64,000 bases of DNA from Adiantum capillus-veneris (lineage: Eukaryota; Streptophyta; Polypodiopsida; Polypodiales; Pteridaceae). Shown piece after piece: positions 1 to 11,399 of this stretch. Within the stretch, counting starts at the first letter, position 1. Each line of letters opens with the position of its first letter. A program made the translations under genes and the position numbers. The notes under the pieces were generated by a model. The model searched no databases and was not told the origin of the DNA. It worked only from the letters and a program-made list of their open reading frames with translations. The stretch is from contig CM043944.1 of assembly GCA_014529385.2 (NCBI GenBank), positions 177,407,240-177,471,239 of the forward strand. The letters are read 5' to 3'.

Positions 1-240
1 CATGGAATCAACGAAACAACATCATGGCATCACCGAGAATAACCATGGTATCAACGAAACATCATCATGGCATCACCGAGAATAACCATGGTATCAATGA
101 AATATCATCATGGCACCACCGAGAATAATCATGATATCAATGACATATCATCATGGTATCAACGAAAATCACCATGACCAAAGTATTAACAAAACATCAT
201 CATGGTACCATCAAAATCACTACGGTATCAATGAGAAATT
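1..240 (-). repeat. Short repeats containing CATGGTATCAA
   Basis: Roughly 30-40 bp units alternate CATGGTATCAAYGAAA with ATCATCATGGCATCACCGAG-like text. They match, in reverse complement, the array at 25560-26010 of the complete S1 element. The motif is the same sequence as the S1 LTR/primer-site junction. Confidence 0.7.
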
Positions 241-519
241 ATCAATAAAACGACGTAAACTATATCTCTAAAAGAATAATTATACGAGAATCAATGAACG
301 AGTATATCATATAACAAAAGATCATGTACCAACAGTAGCTCGATAGAATTTGGACGATCATCAACGGCTCGACTGAATCGGAACGATGTGTAACTGGCTT
401 CTGCAGCAAAATTACGTCAGTAACAAATATATGATTGATGAAGAAAAATATAATTGAGAAGTTTTCAATTATGAGAAAAATCAAAAGCAAAAAGTAAAAC
501 TTTGATTTTCAAACATATT

Positions 520-1324
520 CGCAGTCCGAGACGATAACCCAAAATCGGTGCAGAATTTAGAGAAACTTTCTTCTGCAAGTTATAGACCACATCGATTCCG
601 GTCTCCCATAGCGGGTAGTTTCTTCTGCAAAGTTGTAGAACACATCGATTCCGGTCTCTCACGCGGGTAGTTTCTGCAAAATCGTTTTCAATAAGCAGAA
701 AAATAAAAAACAAAAAACGGAAATTGTTTTTTATATATGTACGCAGTCCGCGAACGATAACTCAAAATCGGTGCAGAATTTGAAAACACTTCCTTCTCCA
801 AAGTTGTAACCCACATCGATTCCGGTCTCTGTAGAGGGTAGTTTCTGCAAAATCGTTTTCAATTAGCAAAAAAATCAAAAACAAAAAGCGAAAGTTGCGT
901 TTCAGGTATGTACGCAGTCCGCGAACGATAACTCAAAATCGGTGCAGAATTTGAAAACACTTCCTTCTGCAAAGTTGTAGACCACATCGATTCCGGTCCT
1001 CATAGTGGGTAGTTTCTGCAAAATAGTTTCCAATTATCAGAAAAATCAGAAACAAAAAGCAAAAGTTGCTTTTTAGGTATGTACATAGTCCGCGAACGAT
1101 AACTCAAAATCGGTGCAGAATTTGAAAAAACTTCCTTCTGCAAAGTTGTAGACCACATTGATTCCGGTCTATCGTGCGAGTAGTTTCTGAAAATTCGTTT
1201 CCAATTAGCAGAAAAATTAAAAACAAAACGCGGAAGCTGTTTTTCAGGTATGTACGCAGTCCGTGAACGATAACTCAAAATCGGTGCAGAATTTGAAGAA
1301 ACTTCCTTCTGCAAAGTTGTAGAA
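520..1324 (-). repeat. ~172-bp tandem array (S1 internal)
   Basis: The phrase CGATAACTCAAAATCGGTGC recurs near 751, 923, 1095 and 1265, with a diverged unit near 525. The spacing is about 171-172 bp. The units also share the ends of the S1 array at 24200-25290. They are non-coding. Confidence 0.8.
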
Positions 1325-1453
1325 GGAGAGAACACAGAAGTAGAACCCCAAAGTGTGTAGAATACACACATGAGATGATGTATATATAGAGGGGACCTGG
1401 GTGCCATATATAGAGAAGCCATATATTGAGTAGCTTCACATATAAGCTCAACA
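1325..1453 (-). repeat. LTR of S1b (inner end truncated)
   Basis: It is near-identical in reverse complement to the 142-bp S1 LTRs at 24046 and 26715, including TTCTACACACTTTGGGGTTC-type text. The last ~15 bp before the primer site are replaced by array sequence. Confidence 0.8.
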
Positions 1454-1489
1454 AATTTCAGCCAAAGGAAAGAGAAGTTATCACTATGT

Positions 1490-4000
1490 ATGGATTTCAA
1501 ACGGGCACCAATGTACATTGAAATGGTTGAGAAAAAATTATGGATGACAAAGCTTCAATGTGATGCACCATTGGAAACTAAATGGGAAGCTTTCAAGAAA
1601 GCTATTTGTTCTTGTGCAGAAGAATGCTTTGCCATAAAGCATCTCCATGGTATCAACAAAGATAGATCACGCAAAAGGTGGTTTGATAAAGAATGTCAAG
1701 ATGCTCGAAACTCCTTGATAAAGTTTGATGCAACTATGGACAAAGACAACTATCAAAGTCATTTGCATACATACAAGGCATTGATTCAAAAGAAGAGAAG
1801 AAGATGGGAAGTAAAGCAACAAGAATTTCAAGTCCAAGAAAAGGCACATGCATGTGGAAGATTTTGGAGAAACTTGAGAGGCAAGCGGGTTGAGAATTTT
1901 GGTAACTTGAGTCTAGTGGATATGTACACACATTGTAGGCAATTATATGAGCAAGAAAATACTAAAAAAATGCCATTTTATGGTTCGCTCCCTTGTATGT
2001 CGTCTTTTTTTACTATTGAGGATGTATGCGGTGGGCTTGAAAAGTTGGCCACTCACAAAGCGGGAGATCTTCAAGGTATCAAGCCGGAGATGATCAAATG
2101 GACGGGAGATTTTACCCATGAGTGGATGTGTGATATGTTCAACCTTGCACTTCAACATGATATGCCTTATGATTGGAGTACTAATTGGGTTAAGCCTTTG
2201 CATAAAGGAGGGGATGTAAAGAATGTAAGCAACTACTGGACTATAATGATTGGGTCTCTTATGGCAAAGTTCTTTGGGTGCATAATGGAGATGAAATTGA
2301 GTGATTGGGCTGAAGAGAATGACAAGCGTGCAAAGGGACAAGCGGGTTTTCGTCGATGCCATAGCACCATTGATCATCTTGTCACTCTTCGTGTTCTCAT
2401 GGAGGAAAGTCGGTTGAAAGGCAAGCGATTGTATTGTTGTTTTGTGGACTTTAAGAAAGCCTTTGATATGATTCCACGTAACAGTTTGTGGAGAAGGATG
2501 GAAGAACTCCAAGTGCCAAGTGAATTTATGCTTGCGGTTTCTCGAATCTATGAGAAGGTGATTTGTCAATTGCGCATGGGAAGAGAAATTTCAGAAATTT
2601 TTGTAAGCACTATTGGGGTTAAACAAGGATGTCCATTGTCACCAACTCTCTTTGGTCTATGCATCGATCAATTGGAACAAATGGTACTTGACTTTATGCA
2701 AGAAGAAGGTATTGAAGAGATCACTATTTGCAATGCGGTAATCATGCTTTTGTTGTATGCAGATGATGTAGTGCTTCTAGCACACACTTTAGAAGATGCA
2801 CAAAAGCTTATGGTTGTCCTTGAGAACTTTTGCTTGCATAGTGGGCTGATTGTAAATGAATCCAAAACAAAGGTTATGCTTGTGAAAACATACCATAAGG
2901 AGAAGCCATGCATTGTGTACAACAATGAGACACTTGAAGTTGTTGAGAGCTTTAAGTACCTTGGCCTTGAGGTTCCATCCAATCACAAGTGGCATGAATG
3001 TGCTATGTGTCGTTTGGAAGCGGGAAAGAGAGCATATTATGCATTTGAAAACATGTGTAATGCGGGAAACATCAAGTGTTGGGTTCTCAAGAAGTATCTT
3101 TTTGATGCATTGGTGACACCGGTTCTTCTTTATGGAGTTGAAGTGTGGGGCGGGAGCATCTCAAAGTCTACTTGGAAAGAGTTTGAGAATGTCCAAAAGC
3201 GTTTTCTTACAAACTTTCTCCAAGTTAAGACACAAACACCATATATGCTCCTACTTCTTGAGTCGGGATCTCTTCCAATTGAGGTTATGGGCATGGAAAG
3301 GGTTGTGGAGTACATGATAAAGATGCGTCAAAACCCCTCACATCGACTTCCTACAATTGCATGGGAAGCAAGCAAAAAAGTTCAAAAGACGCATAAAAGC
3401 AAGATCTTGAGGACGGGATGGATGCAAGACATAAAGAAGTGGTTTGGGAGATGGGATGCATTACACTTGCTACATGATGCTTCAATTGACTCTCAAGTGA
3501 ATGAAGCTTTTCTACAACGCCAATGTATTACGGCTTGGGAGAAATCTGGTGGGTCACGCTTCATACATTACACCACCTATATTGCCCCTAACTACAAAAC
3601 CATGTTCTTCGCTGAGAGAGGAAACCGTACTCACACTTACATGCTTGAGCCTATTCCCTTGTCCGCGATACGCACTATCGCAGCAATTCGTCTTAGCTCC
3701 CATTTCCTTCGATGCGAGATAGGGCGTTGGGGCAATGGAGAAGAGTCAAATCGATTGTGCACATTATGCTCACAGCAAGTTCGAGAGTCTGAGTACCACA
3801 CACTACTAGAGTGCTCAGCTTTTGATCACATCCGAACTTGCTTCTCTCACATTTTCAGCCATAACTTAGACCTACACACTTTCCTCTCCCAGCCAAAGTG
3901 TGGGCTCTCCATTGCGACTCTCATCACTACAATTTTGGAGCATCGAGAGTCACTCATCAACCATACACATACTACATCACATGTAACTTTGGTCCCATAG
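1490..4000 (+). CDS. LINE reverse transcriptase ORF, 5'-truncated, intact frame
   Basis: This 836-codon open frame encodes the polymerase of a non-LTR retrotransposon, which copies element RNA into DNA at a nicked target. N-terminal residues (~55-150, with KRWFDKECQDAR) are the linker after a missing endonuclease. The RT core spans about 195-480: FRRCHSTIDHL, CCFVDFKKAFDMIPR (motif A), GVKQGCPLSPTLFGL (motif B) and LLYADDVVLLA (YADD, motif C). The C-terminus carries a zinc knuckle, CTLCSQQVRESEYHTLLEC (CX2CX9HX4C). No internal stop or frameshift is seen, unlike nearly every other element gene here. The upstream endonuclease is absent because an S1 LTR abuts at 1453, so the copy cannot be complete. 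The annotated ATG is simply the first in the frame. RT identity is certain; the LINE clade is not assigned. Confidence 0.93.
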   Translation: MDFKRAPMYIEMVEKKLWMTKLQCDAPLETKWEAFKKAICSCAEECFAIKHLHGINKDRSRKRWFDKECQDARNSLIKFDATMDKDNYQSHLHTYKALIQKKRRRWEVKQQEFQVQEKAHACGRFWRNLRGKRVENFGNLSLVDMYTHCRQLYEQENTKKMPFYGSLPCMSSFFTIEDVCGGLEKLATHKAGDLQGIKPEMIKWTGDFTHEWMCDMFNLALQHDMPYDWSTNWVKPLHKGGDVKNVSNYWTIMIGSLMAKFFGCIMEMKLSDWAEENDKRAKGQAGFRRCHSTIDHLVTLRVLMEESRLKGKRLYCCFVDFKKAFDMIPRNSLWRRMEELQVPSEFMLAVSRIYEKVICQLRMGREISEIFVSTIGVKQGCPLSPTLFGLCIDQLEQMVLDFMQEEGIEEITICNAVIMLLLYADDVVLLAHTLEDAQKLMVVLENFCLHSGLIVNESKTKVMLVKTYHKEKPCIVYNNETLEVVESFKYLGLEVPSNHKWHECAMCRLEAGKRAYYAFENMCNAGNIKCWVLKKYLFDALVTPVLLYGVEVWGGSISKSTWKEFENVQKRFLTNFLQVKTQTPYMLLLLESGSLPIEVMGMERVVEYMIKMRQNPSHRLPTIAWEASKKVQKTHKSKILRTGWMQDIKKWFGRWDALHLLHDASIDSQVNEAFLQRQCITAWEKSGGSRFIHYTTYIAPNYKTMFFAERGNRTHTYMLEPIPLSAIRTIAAIRLSSHFLRCEIGRWGNGEESNRLCTLCSQQVRESEYHTLLECSAFDHIRTCFSHIFSHNLDLHTFLSQPKCGLSIATLITTILEHRESLINHTHTTSHVTLVP

Positions 4001-4040
4001 GTCATATTTGACCTCCGAGGACGATAATAAAATCTATCTA
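4001..4040 (+). other. LINE 3' end with AATAAA and TCTA tail
   Basis: Shortly after the ORF stop comes ACGATAATAAAATCTATCTA running into (TC)n. An AATAAA-like signal followed by a simple-sequence tail is usual for a LINE 3' terminus. Confidence 0.6.
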
Positions 4041-4188
4041 TCTCTCTCTCTCTCTATTTTCTTATATGTTTCTCTCTCTCTCTCTCTCTCTCTCTAATTC
4101 CCTCTCTCGCTCTCTCTCTCTCTCTCTCTATATCACTCTTTATATCTCTCTCTCTCTTTAATTTCTACACACATCTCTCTCTAACTCC

Positions 4189-4219
<31 letters not shown>

Positions 4220-4284
4220 ATTAATTTTAATTTCCTACGCATACATTTCTCTCTATCTCTCTCTCTCTCTTTAATTTCCTACAG

Positions 4285-4315
<31 letters not shown>

Positions 4316-4328
4316 CCTCTCTTTAATT

Positions 4329-4361
<33 letters not shown>

Positions 4362-4690
4362 TCTCTCTCTTTCTCTCTTTGATTTTCTACACACACACAC
4401 ACATTTCTCTCTTTCTTTCTTTAGTTTCTTACACACACACACGTTTCTCTCTCTCTTTGATTTCCTACACACACACATCGCTCTCTCTCTCTCTCTCTCT
4501 CTTTCCTACACATGCACACACTTCTCTCTCTCTCTCCCTTTCTCTCTCTCTCTCTCTCTCTTTTCTACACACACACACACCTCTCTCTCTCTCTCTCTCT
4601 CCTTCCTTTTCCTACACACACACACACGATGTAGAGAGAGGGAGAGAGAGACAGAGGGGGGTTAGGGGGGAGAGAGCTCATAATACCTGC
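4030..4690. repeat. CT/CA compound satellite
   Basis: Long (CT)n runs are punctuated about nine times by a TTTAATTTCCTACACACAC-like block, giving units of roughly 50-80 bp. At 4630 the strand bias flips from (CT)n/(CA)n to (GA)n and G-runs, ending near 4675. The ORF through it is low-complexity and not a gene. 4691-4800 holds nothing recognisable. Confidence 0.85.
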
Positions 4691-4799
4691 GTAGCAGGTT
4701 TCGGCCAAGAGCAGATCTGAGCGTATTGTAGGCTAAAATGACCGTCTGCGCGCGGATTTCCTTTTTTTTCCCTAATTTTTTTCCTTGAAATATGCATCA

Positions 4800-5690
4800 T
4801 AAGACGTTAGCTTAGAGGACTTCGTGAAGCCCTCATCTCCGAATGCCACATTGAATTGTTGGATAAAGGCCAAGACTTTGTCCGTAGCACCAAAAGTGCC
4901 ATCTTAGGTAAGGAAAGAGATGCTCCTCCCTCGCTCTTTGAACTTCTTGAGCTTGGATGACCTCTTCCACGAGGCATTGGATTTCCTATGGCCTCTTCTT
5001 TTTTATGGTTCAAAGGTTGCACCATCACTTTTCTTCAGAAGATGAATAATTTGAGGAAGATGGAGAAGAGGGTGACCTCTTTCTTGCCTTGATCTTCGTT
5101 GTCTTCACAATCACTTTCATAAGAGGAAGAGGATGAAGAAGATGGAGAAGAGGGTGTCCTCTTTTTTGCCTTTTTCTTCTCTTGCTTTTTCTCGTCCCTC
5201 TTTGAAGTATGGTGTGGAGAAGTATGTGATGGTCTTCTCCATTTTGGAGGCAATGGAGAGCGTTTAGCCCGCCGTCTTCATGGAGCCATCTCTATTGAGG
5301 TGGCGGGAGACTCACTTCTTTCTCGTTCCTTTGGTGGAGGCTCTTGAGTTCTCCTTTGAGAAGGAGATGCGTTATCAAGGAGAAAATTTTTGAGCCCTTC
5401 AAAGTGATTCTCTTCTTCTTCCCGAATCCGAGAGAGACCTCTTTTGGAAGTCTTGCAAGGAGGCTTCCTAGGTGCTCTCTCGTCATGGTGGGGAGCTTGG
5501 AAAATCCCATGAGCACGGAGCTGCCGTTGCACTTCACTTTGGAGGGATGGATTGCCCATGGCTCGTTGAAGCCTAGAAACAAGATAGTTAAGAAGCATTG
5601 GGGCATCATTAGTAGCTTTCTCATTAGCAAAATCAAAGTTATCAACATTAATTTCATTCTCTTTACTATTTTAAGCCATTCTAACAACTT
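4800..5690 (-). pseudogene. gag: Ty3/gypsy gag remnant
   Basis: Minus-strand reading gives a basic, Ser/Lys-rich stretch (5253-5035, with a poly-Ser tract and KKQEKKKAKK), preceded by a region starting near 5687 that reads ANEKATNDAPMLLNYL, and followed after a frame change and a stop by DGTFGATDKVLAFIQQF (about 4900-4830), a typical gypsy capsid N-terminus. At least one in-frame stop (FLT*DG) and several frame switches break it, and it ends abruptly at 4800 near the satellite. Capsid would coat element RNA. The gag assignment rests on the last motif; the upstream low-complexity part is inferred to belong to it. Confidence 0.6.
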
Positions 5691-5699
5691 TCTATACCA

Positions 5700-6247
5700 T
5701 TCCTAGAACCAATTTGTACCAAAAAAATATGAATTTTGGAAGAAAAGTTAATAATCGCAATTATTTACTTTTTGATCAAAACTGGGGAATTTTGATATTT
5801 GGCCATTATACATCCAAATTACATGTTGTGATAAGCCCACTAGCCAACTTTGAATCAATTTGGAGTTCAAAATCTCAGATTTCCTTTACATCTACTGTTT
5901 GAGAGACCTAAAGCCAAAATCTGATACCATTTTTAACCTGTGCATCCAAATAAGTCAATATTTCACTCAGAGCATGTATTTGACATATACTTGAAGCCTA
6001 TAAAGCCAAGTTTGCAAAAAGTTGAAAATTTCCCTCAGTTGTAAATAATCGCGATCATTTACTTTGGTTGCAATTTTTTGTTTTGACCATACAATTTTAT
6101 TCCTTGCATGATTTTATGCATCTTTGCTTGTTCAAAAATTGATTTGAAGCAATTTGGACCGGACTATCAGCATTTCAGTCTAAAAGGACATTCCAGGGAA
6201 AAATCCGACAAATTTGCTAACTTTGACTCTATTCATTGAACAGGAGC
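5700..6247. other. Non-coding stretch before the F1-C ORF
   Basis: AT-rich with no credible ORF. It holds two related phrases (AATAATCGCAATTATTTACTT near 5751 and AATAATCGCGATCATTTACTT near 6045), echoed by TTAATAATCGTGATT in the F1 LTR. It could be the leader of F1-C. No 5' LTR or primer site is found here. Confidence 0.4.
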
Positions 6248-8924
6248 AATGCAAGCCGCGAAGAAGGCCAATAAGAAGCTAAACCAAAAAGAGGAACTAC
6301 AAGAACTGCCTGTGTATCAACTAGACAACTGCCTGTGTATCAACTAGACCCCGAGTCAGTCAAAGCGGCAAAAGCATCCTATCTTTCCAAAGAACAGCTG
6401 GAAGAACACCACACTATCGTCTTGACTGACTGATTCAAGAGTGAAGAACGGCATCAGGTGGAGTTGCAGCTCCTGCCCAAAGAAGTCTATGATGTAGCTG
6501 CAAAGCCAGAAACCAAAGAGGGTACCGCACGTTGGGACTCAGACATTTCTATGAAGAAGAGCCTTGCGGAGTGGACTTTCAAAAATCTTACGAGCTTCTG
6601 TCCACGATCAAAGAAGACCGAACCACCTAGATATCAGACACCCAAGGGAACAAGGGCAAGGTAGTAATCACAAAAGAAATAGTGGCAAAAGCACTCAAAC
6701 TGCCCACTGAAGGAATGACCATGCGGGCAGGGGACAGGAAAATTGCAGGTACATTTACCAAGGAGACAGCCATGGTTACATTCGTCGATCTCATCCACAA
6801 ACATGTGGAAGAGCGAGCCCGTCTGTACCATCAACTCTTCCATTTTCTGGCAAAAAGGCCACCAAGGTACACGACACCGAATCACGTCGTGGCTACCACC
6901 TTTACTCAGTTTTTGAAGTCAACAACAAGGCAGCCTGTGGATCACGCGTAGTATGTGTTGACAACCTTAAAGGGCATCAAGAAGGAGGGTAAAATCACAT
7001 ACTTGGGCACGCTAGAAGTGTTGACAAGAATAGCCTACCATCACCATGGCTGACAATCTACCTTCTTCCCCTGATCAAAATACGTGGATCTTGGCAGCAC
7101 AACCCTCTCCAAGAGCTACAAGATCAAGTAAAAGATCTTTTAAATCAGGTAATGAATCAAATGACAGCTTGCCGAAAAGGCATAGCAGCGAGAGCTCTAA
7201 CAACAAGGAAAGGAGGCAGAGAATTGAGAAAATGAAAATAAAAGTTGTGGCTGCACATCAAGAAGAGCCGGTGCAGAAACAAGCATGTTTTGAAATAAAA
7301 AAAACAGGCTTAGCAGCGCAGTAGACAAGCACAAGGAAAGGACCCAGAAAAGTGGGTACCCATAGGATTGAGAGGACCTCCAACAAAGAATCATACAAGA
7401 AAAGAGGCCGAGGATCCAAAAGATTATTTAGAAATAATGTACCAAGAGGCCGAAGCCTTAAAGCTAAAAGAGGGAGAAGCAGCGGCAAAGAAAGCTGAGG
7501 AAGCAACTACTCAAGAGCAAATCCAGGCATCTTTCCGACCCACCTTACTGCCGTTGGAACAACAGGACCATCCCATGCCTAGCCCACCACCATCACTATC
7601 ATGACAAGGTACCGATGAAGGAGCAGAGACTGAAAAAGAAAAAGATTCCGAATTCACCCAACAAATGGAAGCTACACAAAAAACTGATCACACTGAAGGA
7701 CATCAGGAAAGAGAAGCCAAGCCAGAATCGGAGCAGGCAACAGAAGGACCTCAAAAGCCGGCGGAAGAAACTGATAAGGAAGAAGATACGAAAAGAGGGC
7801 ATACAACTACACATGAGACAAAGCCCAAGCCAAAGAAGGCAGAAAGGCCAACACCTGCATAGATAGTAACGATTGAGACCACACCATCTACTTCCACTCA
7901 GCCAAAAACTGCTAAGGCATTAAAGCCTCAGGATGGCCAAGGAGAAGAACAACCATCTACCTCTACAGAACCACCAACACCTACAACACACCAAGAAGCA
8001 ACACATGAGGCTGCAGGCACGTCCCAACTAGCAAGACAGGAGGAATGGCAGTCCAATGATGAAGTTATTTTATAATTAACGAGTATGCATGGCAGATGCA
8101 AGACATGACGGAGAAACTCCGCTCAATAGCCTTAAACTGCAGCACAAAGGCCAAGAAACTAGAAATGGTCATCGATGCTCTTCAAGGAGAGCACAAGGAC
8201 AGGGATTATCATCACTGATCTCCAAAGGCAGAGCCAAAGAGAGAAGTGGAAGAACATCAGATAGCCAAGGATAAACAAAAAAGAGAAATGGAGGAGTTAG
8301 GTTACCTCCTCAATAAATTAACTGATGCTTGCAAGGTAAAAGACGAGCAACTAAGAGAACTCACGAATGAACTTCTTACAACCTCTCTATTAGCTCAGAA
8401 AATTCAAGTGTAGCTAGATTGCCAATGCTGCACTGCAATATTCCAAACAAACAATCAATGATGATTCCATTTTCTTGTGGCAAATCAGAGAAAATCCAGC
8501 AGTGGCCTCGATCAAGGGAACTGATGAAGCATACAAGGCACTTGAAAAAGAAAAACAAGGATTTAGAACAGGAATTAAAGCTTGAAGAGTCACAGAGAAG
8601 AGACGTGGCACTGATGCAAGTTCAAAGAGAGGAGGATCTCCTAAAGGAGATAGCAAAACTCAAAGGAAAAAATCAGCTTCTTAGAGATGGAAAGCCAGAC
8701 ACGCAGGAAGAGACAGGCACTTCAGAGCCACCCCAAATTTACATTCCCTCATTCTTGTTTGATGAATTTGAGATGTAGTCCACAGTAGAGCCGAGTGGTG
8801 AGGAAGACTTTTAGGTCCACATCATAGATGAAGATACAATGCCAATGGTCCAGTTGTCAAAAGCTGAAGAAGACGCACTGAAGGAGAAAATCACCTTAGA
8901 GGTGGATGAGCAGTGGAAGGCCGT
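6248..8924 (+). pseudogene. F1-C internal ORF, first part (non-gag-pol, coiled-coil protein)
   Basis: Starts at ATGCAAGCCGCG. Translation across frame changes gives an N-terminal segment, then a ~180-residue globular region (6650-7050: VITKEIVAKALKLP, FTKETAMVTFVDLIHKH, RLYHQLFHFLAKRPPRYTT). A long Lys/Glu/Pro/Thr-rich linker (7050-8060) and a coiled-coil-like region (8280-8780) follow. The same order and wording occur on the minus strand at 51.0-54.3 kb, which shows this was once one protein. The globular part vaguely recalls the 'putative plant transposon protein' domain; that is inference only. Decay: a 20-bp duplication at 6309-6353, stops TAG 6628, TAG 6949 and TAG 8812, and several frameshifts. 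No RT, protease or integrase is visible. It breaks off at 8924 where gypsy 1 is inserted and resumes at 21282. Confidence 0.65.
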
Positions 8925-10058
8925 TGCTAGGAGTTTTTTGGAGAAATGGATTCCACATATGTATATACACATGCATGGGGCATAAAATAAAGGATTGCCC
9001 ATTTTCCAAAGCCAGGTGGTTTTGTGGGGCCCACATGTGTACATGTAGGATAATATGTACATAGTACATCGATTTTCATCGTCAACAGTACCATTGTGTT
9101 TTTTCTACAATAATAAGGATTTGATAGTGTGTAAAATTTCTCGAGGAAGCTATCCGTGGGTCGACGACATGGGTAAGTAGGCACATCGGATGCCATCTAG
9201 TGGCGTCAGGAGGTCGAATGGGGTCAAGACTTGCACGTGGATAAGTACGGACACAACATGGGTGTTTTCTTGTGATAATTATGCAGAAAGGTTATCATGA
9301 GGACCATATTTTGGGGCTACTTCATGTGGTTGCCTTATTGAGAAAAGTTGAGGGCCAGTTGTGCGGATGGATGCAGCAGGGTGACAACTATGCACTACGA
9401 GGCCACTTTTTGGCCTGTTAGGGGTTCGTTTGAGGTCAATTAAAAGGCCAAAGGTGCCAAAGTAATAAAGCTAAGTGTGGAAACTAGAAAACCTGAGAGA
9501 AGACAAAAAAAAACATGGAGAGAAGAGGAAGAGTAGCCGCAAGTGAGTTTTTGTTGTTTTTGGAGTCTGTTTTGGCTGTAAACTACTCATCCGAGGTCGG
9601 ATTTGAGCACTTTGACATTGTAGACTTGGGTTTTGGGCTGTTTGGGACGCGATGGAGTTGTCGATTTTGCCAAATTTCTCACTATTTTTCTGTTGTTTTG
9701 GCTGTGTAAGTTTCTCCTATGAGCGAAGCCTCTGCTCCAATTTGTGATTGTATCTGGCATATTTTACGCATATAGTGTGAGTTGTTTACCCCATTGGTGT
9801 TGGCCCAAGATCAATTGTATCTAAAAATAAAAAATTCTCATCTTTTGAGCTAATTTTTTTGGGTCTATATGTGTGTCTCTCTCTCTATGGAGTGGGCAAA
9901 TGGATAGTCTCTCTCCTGTCACTCCATCGGTGTGTTTCGTGTCTCGGCTAGGTGGGTTGTGTAACCCGAGTGGTGCCCCATAGTGTGTGTGTGTATAATC
10001 CCAAGAGTGTTTGTCGAGTCATTATAGAGGCGTTGTGTGTTTTTCCATCCCGCTCACA
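8925..10058 (+). repeat. 5' LTR of gypsy 1
   Basis: Begins TGCTAGGAG (mutated TGTTAGGAG) and ends CGCTCACA. It aligns along its whole length with 20133-21281, for example at GAGGAAGCTATCC and GTCTCTCTCCTGTCACTCCATC. Small ORFs inside are not genes. Confidence 0.85.
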
Positions 10059-10064
10059 TTCTTT

Positions 10065-10082
10065 TGGTGCCCCCACGGAGGA
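10065..10082 (+). promoter_or_regulatory. Primer-binding-site candidate of gypsy 1
   Basis: TGGTGCCCCCACGGAGGA lies six bases after the LTR end. It starts with the TGG complementary to a tRNA CCA end. The tRNA is not assigned. Confidence 0.5.
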
Positions 10083-10751
10083 TCTTCTTCAAGTACCTTC
10101 AGCTTCGAGATTGCAGGTTACAGTTTACAGGTACAAGTAGAGGTACATGTGCTTCACACAGGTACATGTAGCTGGAGTAGAGTGATACACCGATAGTGGA
10201 AGTCACTTGTAGCTGACATGGGTATGCATCATTTGGTGCATGTTTGAGCGCATTGTCTGGTATCCTACGTTACCTGTGGATACTGCAATTGTACGCCCTT
10301 GTGGAGCCAAATTTGGTTTTATTTGGCAGTCGCAGCCATTTCTGAGACTTGGTCTGTAAGATACTCATTTCTGAGACTTGACTATACGAGATTTGCATAA
10401 GCTTTTGTGAGAGGGTCGATAGAGTGAGGTTTTATTGAGCTGGGGGATTCTCAAATGTGAGATCCTTTTGGTGATACAGGTGGCTAGAGCACCCTTTTTG
10501 TGACCTCACCATAGGCTATGTACTAGTATTCGTACTTGATGCTCGAGTTCTATTGTTGGCAGGTTATGCGTACATATACAGTCTGTACTTTGGATTCTTA
10601 CTGCTCTACTTCTGGGGAAACTCTGCCAAAATTTTTCCAAGTTGTGATAGCTGAGTTTTTGGTCTTTTGAGCCATTTAGGTTGTTATGCTGCTGAAATTT
10701 TGGCAAAATCAAAGGATAAGTCAGGTGTGCCTTCTTGGGAGCTGCATGGTT
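10083..10751 (+). other. Gypsy 1 leader, left part
   Basis: Non-coding leader between primer site and gag, interrupted at 10752 by S2 and resuming at 15186-15520. No gene is seen. Confidence 0.6.
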
Positions 10752-10912
10752 TGTTGAACTGGAAACAGAGAGCGCAGTTAGATGAGAAGAGAGAGAGGAG
10801 ACACCATCATATGCAAACCCCAAAGTGTGTGTAGAGCACACACTGAGTACATATATATAGTGGGGACTCCTGGCTATATATAGCATAGGGGTTGGTATAT
10901 ATAGCTCCAACA
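10752..10912 (-). repeat. 3' LTR of S2
   Basis: 161 bp. Relative to the other LTR it carries a 21-bp extra block within GCTATATATAGC...TATATATAGCTCC, itself a local duplication. Confidence 0.9.
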
Positions 10913-10975
10913 CCCCCACTCAAATAGGAGTCCCTAGATGTGGATGAAAAAAAACCTTGGGGGAACAAGGGAAAA
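10913..10975 (-). promoter_or_regulatory. S2 polypurine tract and upstream hairpin
   Basis: In element orientation the order is hairpin CCTTG...CAAGG, then TTTTTTTTCATCCACA, then ACTCCTATTTGAGTGGGGG, then the LTR. The same block precedes the 3' LTRs of S1 and S3. Confidence 0.75.
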
Positions 10976-11399
10976 ATCCACAGCACCATATACATGCACT
11001 ATTATATTAACAATTATCAAAGTTTACAAAATTCGTTTTCTAGGAGCAGCATCACTCCATAATATACAATGTGCGCTTTCAAGCGTCTTTGGAAGTTTAA
11101 TAACCCTATAATTGAATTGATGCAAATCCTTCAATATCTTTGAGTAGCTTCAATATCTTTGAGCCCCTGTACATGCTGCTTGACTTGACTTTTATCCTGT
11201 AAATGACATCAACTCAAGAAACAGAGCAAAATGTGAAGGTTAAAAATAATCACATCACATTGTCCTAAGAGACGGTTCGCCATGCCTCTTTAGAGATGGC
11301 AGAGAAACAAATGTTATGTCGATGCAATCATATGTGCACTAAGACTGTACATAGATGCTATGAAACAGTAGTGGTGCATAGTCACAACTGCCAAGTCCC

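Larger units (their letters stand above)
1..1453 (-). mobile_element. S1-family non-autonomous LTR element, truncated copy (S1b)
   Basis: Read on the minus strand, this is a second copy of the complete element at 24046-26856. The LTR lies at 1325-1453 and ends in CAACA/TGTTG. The internal part runs leftward as four to five ~172-bp repeats and then short CATGGTATCAA-type repeats. The window edge cuts the element. The LTR is shortened at its inner end, so LTR and repeats meet directly and the primer site is lost. No protein domain is present; the small ORFs here are repeats read in frame. It abuts the LINE at 1454. Confidence 0.8.

Noticed and set aside
4379-4720. 113-codon Ser/Leu/His-rich ORF
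   Set aside because: Pure CT/CA satellite.
7368-7866. Lys/Glu-rich ORFs as separate small genes
   Set aside because: They are the charged linker of the F1 protein in shifted frames; the same linker is on the minus strand at 52.9-53.6 kb.
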